A DNA stretch of 11,539 bases, from NCBI GenBank assembly GCA_947087145.1, contig CAMUBM010000010.1, positions 1 through 11,539 on the forward strand, read 5' to 3'. The stretch comes from an uncultured Mycoplasmatota bacterium (GTDB taxonomy: Bacteria; Bacillota_I; Bacilli_A; RF39; UBA660). Numbering within the stretch: the stretch's first letter is position 1; each line of letters starts with the position of its first letter. The position numbers and the translations under genes were made by a program. The notes beneath the pieces are model-generated. The model did not search any database, was not told the origin of the DNA, and saw only the letters and a program-made list of their open reading frames with translations. Shown here piece after piece: positions 1 through 6,931 of this stretch.

Positions 1-48
1 CCCACTAAAATTTCTTAATGCTTATTTTTTTCTCCCCACTAAATTATC
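1..48 (-). promoter_or_regulatory. Possible promoter/operator of the gene downstream of lon (GTGGG boxes)
   Basis: On the minus strand a GATAAT -10-like element (48-43) lies 16 nt after a weak TTGTAC -35 (70-65). It runs straight into TTTAGTGGG (43-35), and the same nonamer recurs at 9-1. GTGGG/AAGTGG boxes repeated just below a start site are typical of MraZ operators ahead of the division and cell wall (dcw) cluster. The usual MraZ spacing is about one helical turn, whereas here it is 34 bp, so the assignment is weak. The gene itself lies outside the window. Confidence 0.25.
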
Positions 49-55
49 TAGAGCC

Positions 56-78
56 AAAAAAAGAGTACAAACCGTACC
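56..78 (-). terminator. Intrinsic terminator after lon
   Basis: Three nt after the lon stop codon, the minus strand reads GGTAC, a GGTTT loop, GTACT, then C and seven T residues. The stem is only 5 bp including one G-U pair, so it is weak, but the T tract and its place at the end of the gene support it. The A-rich opposite side could let it work in both directions. Confidence 0.55.
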
Positions 79-80
79 TT

Positions 81-2387
81 TTAATCAAATAAAGCTTGAT
101 AAATATCGATATAATTATCTACTTCTATAATTTCTAATGTTTCTAAAACTTCTTTAGGAAGTTCTTCTAACTGGTTATGATTTTCTCTTGGAATAAACAC
201 TTTTTCGATACCCTCATTATAAGCACCAATCAGTTTTTCCTTCAAACCTCCAATTTTTTTGACATATCCTTTTAATGTAATTTCTCCTGTCATTGCAATT
301 TTAGAAGAAATAGGAATGTTTCGTCCTAAACTAATGAGAGCAGTTGTAATGGCAACTCCTGCACTAGGACCATCTTTTTTCATTGCAGCCTCCAACAAAT
401 GGATATGCAAATCATTTTCTTTAAAAGGATAAGCCTCCACACAAAATTGTTGTTTATTTGTCAGAATATAACTAACAGCCACCTCTATGCTTTCACGCAT
501 GACTAATTCCGCACATCCCGTAATTTTTATTTTGCCATTTCCTTCATAAAAAGTACTTTCAATGCGTAAAACTTTTCCTTCGTTTGCATTAACTCCAAGA
601 GCATTCACTACCCCTGGAAGGGCTGTAGAGATGAAATAATCTTTCTTATATTCTCCTTCACCAAGTAATTCTTTTAAAAGAGTAGATGTCACTTTTACAT
701 CTGTAGTACTTCCCATTACAAGAATTTTACGAACAATACTTGTAAGAACTCTAGACAAATCACGAACGCCTGCCTCACTTGTATATTCTAAAATGATTTC
801 CTTTAATAGATTGTCTGAAAACTTAATATCCTTTTTTGCTAAATGATGCGCCTTATAAATATCTGGCAACAAATACTTCTTAGCAATCTCCAACTTTTCA
901 AACAATGTATAGCTAGAAAGCTCTACTACCTCCAAGCGATCCTTTAACTCATAAGGGATATCTTGTACATAATTTGCAGTCATTACAAACAAAACATGAG
1001 ACAAATCATATTCCTCTTCAATGTAATGGTCTACAAACGTTTTATTTTGTGACTTATCCAAAATATCTAATAATGCACTTGCTGGGTCTCCACGATAATC
1101 TTTCACCATTTTATCTACTTCATCAATTAAAATCAAAGGATTATTTGTACCACTCCGTCTTAGAGCTTCCATAATTTTTCCTGGATTTGCACCTAGATAC
1201 GTTCGTCTATGTCCAACCAAGACAGAACTATCATTTAATCCACCCACACTAATTTTATAAAATGCTTTGTGTAAGCTCTGTGCAATTGACTTAGCAAATG
1301 TAGTTTTACCGACACCACTAGGCCCAATCAAACACAAAATTGGACTATCGACATCTGGATTTCTTTTTTGAGCAACTATGTATTCTAAAATTTTATCTTT
1401 GGCCTTTTGCATACCGTAATGCGTTTGATCTAAACTTTTCGCGATTTTTTCTAAATCATTCTCATCTTGTGAATGGATATGCCAAGGCAAAGAAAACATC
1501 CAATCCAAATAATTGCGAATGTTAGCAAGTTCTGGACTCATTTCACTGGTGTAAGCAAACTTTTTAATTTCTTCCCTGATTTTTCTATCAATTCTTTCAT
1601 TCGTAAGGTGTAAATCCTCTAACCTTGCATAATAAGAAGAAACTTCTTTTTCTTTGTTATCACTTTCTCCCAGTTCTTCTTGAATACTTTTTAGCCTTTC
1701 TTTTAAAATAAATTCTTTTTGGCTTTCTTCTAAACCAGTTTGTAATTTTTGATCCAATTTCTGATCTAATTTTATAACTTCTAATTCCAAAGAGACATCT
1801 TCCATTAAACCTTTTCCTCGAAGAACTGGATTAATTTCTTCGATATAAGATAGTCTTTTTAAAAAGGAAATTGGTAAAAACGCAGCAATGACATCTGTGA
1901 ACTTGTTTAAATCTTTTGCATCTTTCATGACACCAATAATGCTATTCGATATTCCTTGTCCATTGGAAACATACATTTCCATTAAAGAACTTAACTTTCG
2001 TCTTACTGCCAAGGCTTCTACTTCATTAAAAGGAGAAATAGCAAGTTTCTGGTATTTACATTCTAAAATAGCCGGATACTTTTCGTGATTTTGAAATTGT
2101 GTACACTGTACACGAAACATTCCTCGTAACGTAACTCGTAGATTCCCATTCGGCAATTCCAATTTGCTTTTTACTTTAGCAACTACGGCAACCTTCGGCA
2201 AATCACTAACTTCTGGTATTTCTTCCATTTGATCCACTGGAGTTAAAACAACTACTTGATTGCGATAATTTTCTGTTGCTAACAAAACGACATTTCGCGA
2301 ATTATCATTGTTTAATTCAAGTTTCACCTCTTGGTTAGGGAGAATGAGCAAATTCTTAAGTAACATTACAGGTAATGTATTTTTCAT
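81..2387 (-). CDS. lon: ATP-dependent protease LonA
   Basis: Full-length 768-residue LonA, a cytosolic hexameric AAA+ serine protease that degrades misfolded and selected regulatory proteins. In order: an N-terminal substrate-binding (LAN/PUA-like) domain at about 5-195; a helical, coiled-coil linker at about 200-300; an AAA+ module with Walker A GPSGVGKT (355-362) and Walker B LILIDEVDK (418-426); and the protease domain, with catalytic Ser675 in KDGPSAG and Lys718 in GGLKEK. The Ser-Lys spacing of 43 matches E. coli S679/K722. The ATG start is preceded by GAGGAG 9 nt upstream and by a good promoter. A small in-frame repeat (LDQKLDQKL) lies in the linker. In many Firmicutes the order is tig-clpX-lon; here clpX is missing and a prepilin gene lies between. 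The gene has its own promoter and terminator, so it is probably monocistronic. Confidence 0.98.
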   Translation of the reverse strand: MKNTLPVMLLKNLLILPNQEVKLELNNDNSRNVVLLATENYRNQVVVLTPVDQMEEIPEVSDLPKVAVVAKVKSKLELPNGNLRVTLRGMFRVQCTQFQNHEKYPAILECKYQKLAISPFNEVEALAVRRKLSSLMEMYVSNGQGISNSIIGVMKDAKDLNKFTDVIAAFLPISFLKRLSYIEEINPVLRGKGLMEDVSLELEVIKLDQKLDQKLQTGLEESQKEFILKERLKSIQEELGESDNKEKEVSSYYARLEDLHLTNERIDRKIREEIKKFAYTSEMSPELANIRNYLDWMFSLPWHIHSQDENDLEKIAKSLDQTHYGMQKAKDKILEYIVAQKRNPDVDSPILCLIGPSGVGKTTFAKSIAQSLHKAFYKISVGGLNDSSVLVGHRRTYLGANPGKIMEALRRSGTNNPLILIDEVDKMVKDYRGDPASALLDILDKSQNKTFVDHYIEEEYDLSHVLFVMTANYVQDIPYELKDRLEVVELSSYTLFEKLEIAKKYLLPDIYKAHHLAKKDIKFSDNLLKEIILEYTSEAGVRDLSRVLTSIVRKILVMGSTTDVKVTSTLLKELLGEGEYKKDYFISTALPGVVNALGVNANEGKVLRIESTFYEGNGKIKITGCAELVMRESIEVAVSYILTNKQQFCVEAYPFKENDLHIHLLEAAMKKDGPSAGVAITTALISLGRNIPISSKIAMTGEITLKGYVKKIGGLKEKLIGAYNEGIEKVFIPRENHNQLEELPKEVLETLEIIEVDNYIDIYQALFD

Positions 2388-2417
2388 GCAATCACTCTCC
2401 TCGAAGTTATGGTGTTT

Positions 2418-2446
2418 ATTATAACGAGTTCTATTTACAAAGTAAA
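2418..2446 (-). promoter_or_regulatory. lon promoter
   Basis: On the minus strand: -35 TTTACT (2446-2441), a 17-nt spacer, and a perfect -10 TATAAT (2423-2418), giving a leader of about 25 nt before the ATG. Upstream of the -35 lies an A-rich tract (about 2457-2464) that could act as an UP element. The -35 is buried in overlapping inverted repeats (see the operator entry). Confidence 0.8.
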
Positions 2447-2456
2447 TGCTATTTAC
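2433..2456. promoter_or_regulatory. Overlapping palindromic operator-like repeats over the lon -35
   Basis: The + strand reads ATTTAC-AAA-GTAAAT-GCT-ATTTAC. The first and second half-sites form a 6-3-6 inverted repeat, and the second and third form another. A degenerate copy, TTTTAC, follows at 2461-2466. The array covers the -35 hexamer of lon, where a repressor would block RNA polymerase. It does not match CIRCE (HrcA) or CtsR sites, the usual heat-shock operators in Firmicutes. That a protein binds here is inferred. Confidence 0.5.
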
Positions 2457-2494
2457 ATTTTTTTACAACCAATTTTTGCTAAATTTTTTTATCC

Positions 2495-2540
2495 AAAAAA
2501 AAAAATGCACCTAAGAATTCAAAAATTCTAATTGTGACAT
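2495..2540 (-). terminator. Intrinsic terminator after the prepilin gene
   Basis: The minus strand has an inner stem AGAATT/AATTCT with a TTTG loop, an internal loop, and an outer stem ATG(T)CAC/GTGCAT with one bulged T, followed by eleven consecutive T residues. It lies 26 nt after the stop codon and separates the prepilin gene from lon. Confidence 0.8.
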
Positions 2541-2566
2541 TTCCTTAATACAATAAAATATATTTT

Positions 2567-3805
2567 TTAATCCCCATCAACAGCAAAACTTATAGTAGAA
2601 GAAAGACCATTTGTACTTAATGCTGTGCAAGTAACTTCATAAGCAGAAAGATTCACAGCATTCGTAGGATTACAACTGATTTGTGCTTCTTCAAAAATTC
2701 CGTAATCAGCCAATATATTTTCTTTAAATAAATATTCTTCACTAAAATCTCCACTTTGTAGAACTAAAGGATTTTCCTTTACCTCTAATTTTGGAGGAAC
2801 TAAATGTACTAAATCAATCACTTTTGTACTTTCCTCTTCCGCCAAATTTCCAAGTTTATCTTTGACACAAACATAATAAACACCAGGACCTACATAAGTT
2901 TTATAAATAGAGTTTTCGCTAGGAATATAATCAAGAGGAGAAACAGTATTGCAATTGGCATTCTCTCCCACATAATAACTGGCAACACCTGCACCATTAC
3001 CATCAGAAGCAGCAATTTTTACTTCATTAGCATTTCCTATAGCCATTTCTTTCACTTGGACTTTGATTTCTTCTTGAAAAACCATTGGTCCTTGTTTATC
3101 AATTTTCACAGGGGCTTGGGCTTCATAAATCGTCCCATCCTTCATAACTACTTTTACAGAATAAAATGTGTCAATAATTTGTTCGGCTTTTACAATAAAG
3201 GTATTTTGTTTTTGAAAAGAATTTTCTTCATTGACAATTCTTTCTATTTCTTCTGCATTAGAACGCCATATAATTTTTTCTACGTCTTCCAAAGAAGTAT
3301 TTATATCTAGAAAATTAGCAACCAAAATTACATTTTGATTGGTCCATGCATTTTCTTCTTCTATTCTATTTTCTTCTTCATACGTTCCATCTTCTGTAGA
3401 ACTTTGGTATCGATCTATTTTTAAATATACATTATTTTTTGAAAATTCATTATCACATTGTTGTTCTTCTGTATAAGTTGCATAAAAATAATGTCCATCA
3501 TAATGTAAACGAATGATATGACAATTTAATTTCTCTCCATTCATTGGATTTAATACTTCACCATTCTCTGTATCAGCATTAGCATATCCTAGTTCCACGA
3601 GATTATTAACATTCGTTGCCAAATAACCAGTTTCCTCGGCATATTTTACTGCTGCTATTTCTAAATAACTTTGCTTATTTTTAAAAGCTGTTTCTTGAAT
3701 TCTATCTGCAATAATGTGAAAACTAACGGTTCCAACACTCATAATAACTGCCATAATTACAATGACTGCTAAAAGTTCTACTATCGTAAATCCAGACTTT
3801 TTCAT
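2567..3805 (-). CDS. Type IV prepilin-like surface protein with Ig-like domains
   Basis: A 412-residue protein with a textbook class III (prepilin peptidase) signal: KKSG before FTIVELLAVIVIMAVIM. Cleavage is expected between Gly5 and Phe6, with the conserved Glu at mature position 5, followed by a hydrophobic helix (about 6-30). A pilin-like head (about 35-125) leads into an acidic linker (about 136-152). After that come beta-rich segments resembling two or three bacterial Ig-like/DUF5011-type repeats (about 155-235, 238-330 and 335-412). The six cysteines after the helix fall in three local pairs (95/117, 285/313, 377/393), suggesting one disulfide per domain outside the cell. At 412 residues it is much longer than an ordinary major pilin (about 150). 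No pilus ATPase, platform protein or prepilin peptidase is encoded nearby, so assembly genes would have to be elsewhere. The prepilin signal is seen; the Ig fold is inferred; the function (minor pilin or adhesin) is unknown. It has its own promoter and terminator. Confidence 0.85.
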   Translation of the reverse strand: MKKSGFTIVELLAVIVIMAVIMSVGTVSFHIIADRIQETAFKNKQSYLEIAAVKYAEETGYLATNVNNLVELGYANADTENGEVLNPMNGEKLNCHIIRLHYDGHYFYATYTEEQQCDNEFSKNNVYLKIDRYQSSTEDGTYEEENRIEEENAWTNQNVILVANFLDINTSLEDVEKIIWRSNAEEIERIVNEENSFQKQNTFIVKAEQIIDTFYSVKVVMKDGTIYEAQAPVKIDKQGPMVFQEEIKVQVKEMAIGNANEVKIAASDGNGAGVASYYVGENANCNTVSPLDYIPSENSIYKTYVGPGVYYVCVKDKLGNLAEEESTKVIDLVHLVPPKLEVKENPLVLQSGDFSEEYLFKENILADYGIFEEAQISCNPTNAVNLSAYEVTCTALSTNGLSSTISFAVDGD

Positions 3806-3832
3806 TCTAGTACACCTCTATACTTTAGAAAA

Positions 3833-3841
3833 ATTATAGCA
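3833..3841 (-). promoter_or_regulatory. Prepilin gene promoter (extended -10)
   Basis: The minus strand reads TGCTATAAT, an extended -10 (TGnTATAAT) with the perfect hexamer at 3838-3833. There is no good -35 at 17 nt (TTCTTT), as is usual for extended -10 promoters. The start site would fall near 3826, leaving a leader of about 20 nt that carries the Shine-Dalgarno AGAGGTG seven nt before the ATG. Confidence 0.65.
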
Positions 3842-3848
3842 TAAAGAA

Positions 3849-3877
3849 ATAAAAAAAAGAAGCAATTACGCTCCTTT
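3849..3877 (-). terminator. Intrinsic terminator overlapping the tig stop codon
   Basis: On the minus strand, stem AAAGGAGC (3877-3870) pairs with GCTTCTTT (3863-3856) around a six-base loop, GTAATT, followed by further T residues. The TAA stop of tig (3868-3866) lies in the loop, so the last codons form the 5' arm. Confidence 0.8.
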
Positions 3878-5116
3878 AATCACTTCAATCGCATCACGCA
3901 TTTTCATATCGTACTTCACTACATCTAAACTTCCATAAGCCTTTAAAAGTTCTTCTTTTGAAATACCATAATTACTAGCCATTTCTTCTGCTTTTTCCTC
4001 GGCTTCTTTATCACTTATTTCTATTTTTTCTACTTCAGCTACTTTTTCAAGCAAATAACGATATTTTACTCTCTTCGTTGCTTCTGGTTCCATTTGTTCA
4101 TGCAATTTTTCATGGGTCATCTTTGTAAACTCGAAATATTGTTCTAAATTTAATCCTTGCATTTTTAATTGTTCTTCAAATTGATGGATCATACGATGTA
4201 CTTCATCATCTAATATCTCTTCATTGATATCAATTTTCATATTTTCACTTGCTTTGGCAAGACAATCTTCAATGTATTGGTCTTCTATTTCTGCTTCTTT
4301 ACGAGATTTTATTGCTTCTTGCACTTTATTTTCAAATTCTTCTTTGTTTTTTACATCTTCATATCCCAAATCCAAATAAAAATCTTCATTCAATTCTGGT
4401 AAAATTCTTGCTTTAATCTCATTGACTTTTACTGTAAAAGTAACTTCTTTACCTGATAAATCTGCTGTATAATTTTCAGGAAATTTCAAATTTAATTCTT
4501 TTTCTTCTCCTACTTTTAACCCAACTAAACCTTCTTCAAAACCAGGAATAAAAGTATGACTTCCAATTTCTAGTGGATAATTTTCTCCAGTTCCACCCTC
4601 TAATTCTTTACCATCAACAACACCTTTAAAATCAATAACAGCCGTATCTCCGTTTTCTATCTTGCTTCCATCTTCTTTTACCTTAATCTCCGCATATTTA
4701 TTTCTTAGAGTAGAAATCTCTGCCTCCATTTCTTCTTTAGAAACTTTTGCAACTGGCTTTTTGATTTTTAAATTTTTATATTCTCCTAAAGTCACTTCAG
4801 GAGCTCCGATAAAAGTAAATTCTAATATACATTCTTTCTCATTTACACTTTTCACATCTAATTTAGGTTCACAAACAGGCGTAACTCCTGCTTCTTTCAA
4901 AGCTTCTTTGTAAGCAACTTCCACTGCACTATCAATAGCATCCATGTACAAAGACTCTATTCCAAATTTTTTAATAAATACTTCTTTAGGAGCTGTTCCT
5001 TTACGAAATCCATCTACCTTCACTTCTTTATTTTTTTTCTTATAAGCAGAGTCTAAACATTTTTCCCAAACACTACCATTTATTTTAATTTCTTTTACAA
5101 CTACATTTTTTTTCAT
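3866..5116 (-). CDS. tig: Trigger factor (ribosome-associated chaperone/PPIase)
   Basis: Trigger factor binds ribosomal protein L23 at the exit tunnel and shelters nascent chains. All three domains are present: an N-terminal ribosome-binding domain (about 1-110) with the signature GFRKGTAP (36-43); an FKBP-type peptidyl-prolyl isomerase domain (about 150-238, including IPGFEEGLVGLKVGE); and a helical C-terminal chaperone domain (about 240-416). I chose the ATG at 5116 (416 residues), which follows AAAGGA by 9 nt. An in-frame GTG seven codons upstream (5137) would sit at the predicted transcription start with no room for a ribosome-binding site. Two oddities: the signature has Thr where GFRxGK usually has Lys, and the part before it is about seven residues shorter than in E. 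coli, so the first beta-strand is trimmed. The gene has its own promoter and terminator; clpX, its common downstream neighbour, is not here. Confidence 0.96.
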   Translation of the reverse strand: MKKNVVVKEIKINGSVWEKCLDSAYKKKNKEVKVDGFRKGTAPKEVFIKKFGIESLYMDAIDSAVEVAYKEALKEAGVTPVCEPKLDVKSVNEKECILEFTFIGAPEVTLGEYKNLKIKKPVAKVSKEEMEAEISTLRNKYAEIKVKEDGSKIENGDTAVIDFKGVVDGKELEGGTGENYPLEIGSHTFIPGFEEGLVGLKVGEEKELNLKFPENYTADLSGKEVTFTVKVNEIKARILPELNEDFYLDLGYEDVKNKEEFENKVQEAIKSRKEAEIEDQYIEDCLAKASENMKIDINEEILDDEVHRMIHQFEEQLKMQGLNLEQYFEFTKMTHEKLHEQMEPEATKRVKYRYLLEKVAEVEKIEISDKEAEEKAEEMASNYGISKEELLKAYGSLDVVKYDMKMRDAIEVIKGA

Positions 5117-5142
5117 ACTTAAAAATCCTTTCAACACGTCTT

Positions 5143-5171
5143 ATTATACAGGCATACATTACAAAAAGCAA
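5143..5171 (-). promoter_or_regulatory. tig promoter
   Basis: The minus strand has -35-like TTGCTT (5171-5166), a 17-nt spacer and a perfect TATAAT (5148-5143). The -35 begins just beyond the T tract of the greA terminator. The predicted start site is near 5136, about 20 nt ahead of the ATG chosen for tig. Confidence 0.65.
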
Positions 5172-5173
5172 AT

Positions 5174-5202
5174 AAAAAAAAATTGTACCGAGATACAATC
5201 TT
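5174..5202 (-). terminator. Intrinsic terminator after greA
   Basis: The minus strand reads ATTGTAT, loop CTCG, GTACAAT, then a T tract. The 7-bp stem ends in one G-U pair and can extend into the A residues of the stop codon pairing with the T run (5182-5174). It closes the long ireB-to-greA operon. Confidence 0.8.
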
Positions 5203-5668
5203 AAGCAATATTTGTAATCGTCACAGTAAAGTTTCCATTCGGAGAAGCAACTTCCACAACTTCGCCTTTTTTATGACCAATAATCGCTTTTCCAATAGGA
5301 CTTTCATTCGAAATTTTATTTTCAAATGGGTCTGCTTCCAAAGAACCAACAATTTTGTATTCTTCTGTTTCTCCATCCTCATAAGTAATGGAAACTTGGC
5401 TACCCACATTGATAACATCTTTTCCAGCTCCGTCTGCAATCGTACAATGCTCTAATTTAAATTCCAATTCTTTAATTCTTGCTTCTAATTGCGCTTGTTC
5501 ATTACGTGCAGCATCATAATCACTATTTTCAGATAAATCTCCTAAAGCTCTTGCTTCTTTTAAAGCCTTAATCACTTCAGGTCTCTTTTCTGTTTTCAAT
5601 ACATTTAATTCTGTTTCTAATGCTAAATACCCCTCTGCGGTTAGCATAATATTTTCAACTTGTTTCAT
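5201..5668 (-). CDS. greA: Transcription elongation factor GreA
   Basis: A 155-residue GreA of normal length. It enters the secondary channel of a backtracked RNA polymerase and stimulates cleavage of the extruded RNA 3' end. The N-terminal antiparallel coiled coil (about 8-76) carries the tip motif GDLSENSDY, with the acidic pair Asp44 and Glu47 that holds the catalytic Mg2+. The C-terminal FKBP-like domain (about 82-155) contains the usual SPIGKAIIGHKKGE segment. The ATG start follows AAGGTGG by about 7 nt. The gene lies 38 nt after the trhP2 stop, as in the B. subtilis cluster but without udk between. It can be transcribed from the upstream operon and also from a promoter inside the end of trhP2. 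Confidence 0.97.
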   Translation of the reverse strand: MKQVENIMLTAEGYLALETELNVLKTEKRPEVIKALKEARALGDLSENSDYDAARNEQAQLEARIKELEFKLEHCTIADGAGKDVINVGSQVSITYEDGETEEYKIVGSLEADPFENKISNESPIGKAIIGHKKGEVVEVASPNGNFTVTITNIA

Positions 5669-5682
5669 AAAAATTCCACCTT

Positions 5683-5709
5683 CTAAAAATACTAGTCCTA
5701 AGAATACTA
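5683..5709 (-). repeat. Short tandem repeat between trhP2 and greA
   Basis: TAGTATTCTTAG (5709-5698) and TAGTATTTTTAG (5694-5683) differ at one base and are offset by 15 nt. They span the stop codon, the -10 and the early leader of greA. This may be chance in AT-rich DNA or a small duplication. Confidence 0.4.
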
Positions 5710-5729
5710 TAAATGCTTTGGTTTGTCAA
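5701..5729 (-). promoter_or_regulatory. Internal greA promoter
   Basis: On the minus strand a perfect -35, TTGACA (5729-5724), lies in the last codons of trhP2. A 17-nt spacer leads to -10 TATTCT (5706-5701), which begins immediately after the trhP2 TAG stop. The predicted leader is about 25 nt and contains the greA Shine-Dalgarno sequence. Confidence 0.65.
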
Positions 5730-6906
5730 ACACTTTTATTCGCATCATATCATAAGGATGTAGTTTTGTATTTACTTTTAATTTTATAATCATTTTTGGA
5801 TGATTGGCCACTTCTATTTTTTCATTATTTTCGTCAAAGATTTCCTCTACTTTATAGTTAAATGTTTCGATATTTGGTCCAAAAAATTGAACCATATCTC
5901 CTACTTTAAAATAATTTCTTTCTTCTATAGTAGCAAGACTCTTTTCTTCGTCATACGAAAGAACAAGTCCTAAAAAATCTTGATTAGACACTTCTTCTCG
6001 TCCTAAGAAATATTGTTCATTCTTACCAGGAAGTTTGTCAATAAATTGCGCAGTAGACTCACGATTGGCTACTCGATTTAAAATATTTAAATAATACTCT
6101 ATGTCACTTTCTCGTAACTTTTTTCGTAAAACCAAATCTATCACTCTACGATACACCAATATCACAGTGGCAATATAATAAATTCCCCGCATTCTTCCTT
6201 CGACCTTAAAAGAATTTACACCTGCCTCTATCATATCATTAATATATTGTATTAAATTTAAATCTTTTGGTGTCATACTAAAGGGAAACTCTACACCATC
6301 CATAGAAAACATCCACCTGCAAATCTGTGCACAGCCTCCCCGATTAGAGTCTCTTCTAGTACAATAATTGGATAAGACACAACGTCCGCTAAAACTCGTG
6401 CACATGGCTCCATGAACAAAGCACTCTATTTCTAGCCCTGTTGCCCTTTTTATTTCTTTAATATCTTCTAAACTGGCCTCTCTTGCTAAAACCACACGAG
6501 TTACTCCAAGATTTTTATAAAAAAGAGCGGCCTCCTTATTCAAAATACTTGCTTGTGTAGAAACATGGACTTCCAAACTTAAACCAAGTTCTTTTGCACG
6601 TTTGATAACTAAAATATCGCTCGCAATGATAGCATCGACACCAATTTTATCCAACGCTTGCAAATAATCATCCAAACCATTCGTTTCTTCTTCATGAAAC
6701 AAAATATTCACTGTTATGTACACTTTTTTTCCTAAAGAATGGGCAAATTTAACTCCTTCTTCCATTTCTTCCATAGTAAAATTATCAGCATTCGCACGTA
6801 AACCATATTTTTTACCAGCACAATAAACAGCATCTGCTCCATAAAGAAAAGAAAACTTTAATCTTTCTAAATCTCCTGCCGGAGCAAGTAATTCTAGCCT
6901 TTCCAT
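5707..6906 (-). CDS. trhP2: U32 family tRNA wobble-uridine hydroxylation protein (TrhP2/YrrO-like)
   Basis: A 399-residue member of the peptidase U32 family; despite that name, members act in RNA or small-molecule hydroxylation. B. subtilis YrrO (TrhP2) with YrrN (TrhP1) makes 5-hydroxyuridine at tRNA position 34 in a prephenate-dependent route. The N-terminal barrel begins with ELLAPAGDLERLKFSFLYGA. The U32 signature ECFVHGAMCTSFSGRCVLS (161-179) is followed by further cysteines. Cys169, Cys176, Cys192 and Cys196 are the likely [4Fe-4S] ligands; Cys182 lies between them. The C-terminal part (about 310-399) is the usual small beta domain. The ATG has a near-ideal Shine-Dalgarno AGGAGGT 7 nt upstream, the strongest in the operon. 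It lies 25 nt after the serine hydrolase gene, which separates it from its expected partner. Family membership is clear; the exact tRNA role rests on family and gene order. Confidence 0.88.
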   Translation of the reverse strand: MERLELLAPAGDLERLKFSFLYGADAVYCAGKKYGLRANADNFTMEEMEEGVKFAHSLGKKVYITVNILFHEEETNGLDDYLQALDKIGVDAIIASDILVIKRAKELGLSLEVHVSTQASILNKEAALFYKNLGVTRVVLAREASLEDIKEIKRATGLEIECFVHGAMCTSFSGRCVLSNYCTRRDSNRGGCAQICRWMFSMDGVEFPFSMTPKDLNLIQYINDMIEAGVNSFKVEGRMRGIYYIATVILVYRRVIDLVLRKKLRESDIEYYLNILNRVANRESTAQFIDKLPGKNEQYFLGREEVSNQDFLGLVLSYDEEKSLATIEERNYFKVGDMVQFFGPNIETFNYKVEEIFDENNEKIEVANHPKMIIKLKVNTKLHPYDMMRIKVFDKPKHL

Positions 6907-6931
6907 AAACTCTACCTCCTCTCATTTATTG

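Noticed and set aside
974..1525. Plus-strand ORFs opposite lon (974-1174, 1340-1525)
   Set aside because: They lie inside the strongly supported lon coding region, show no recognisable protein pattern and lack ribosome-binding sites; they are antisense shadows. The same holds for 1888-2088, 3056-3310, 4662-4913 and 5183-5455, and for the alternate-frame ORF 5221-5439 within greA.
2388..2470. CIRCE or CtsR heat-shock operator ahead of lon
   Set aside because: Neither the TTAGCACTC/GAGTGCTAA pair nor GGTCAAA repeats occur; only the ATTTAC/GTAAAT repeats are present.
2388..2566. Small RNA or small protein in the longest intergenic gap
   Set aside because: The gap is fully explained by the prepilin terminator and the lon promoter/operator; no further hairpin or short ORF with a Shine-Dalgarno site is visible.
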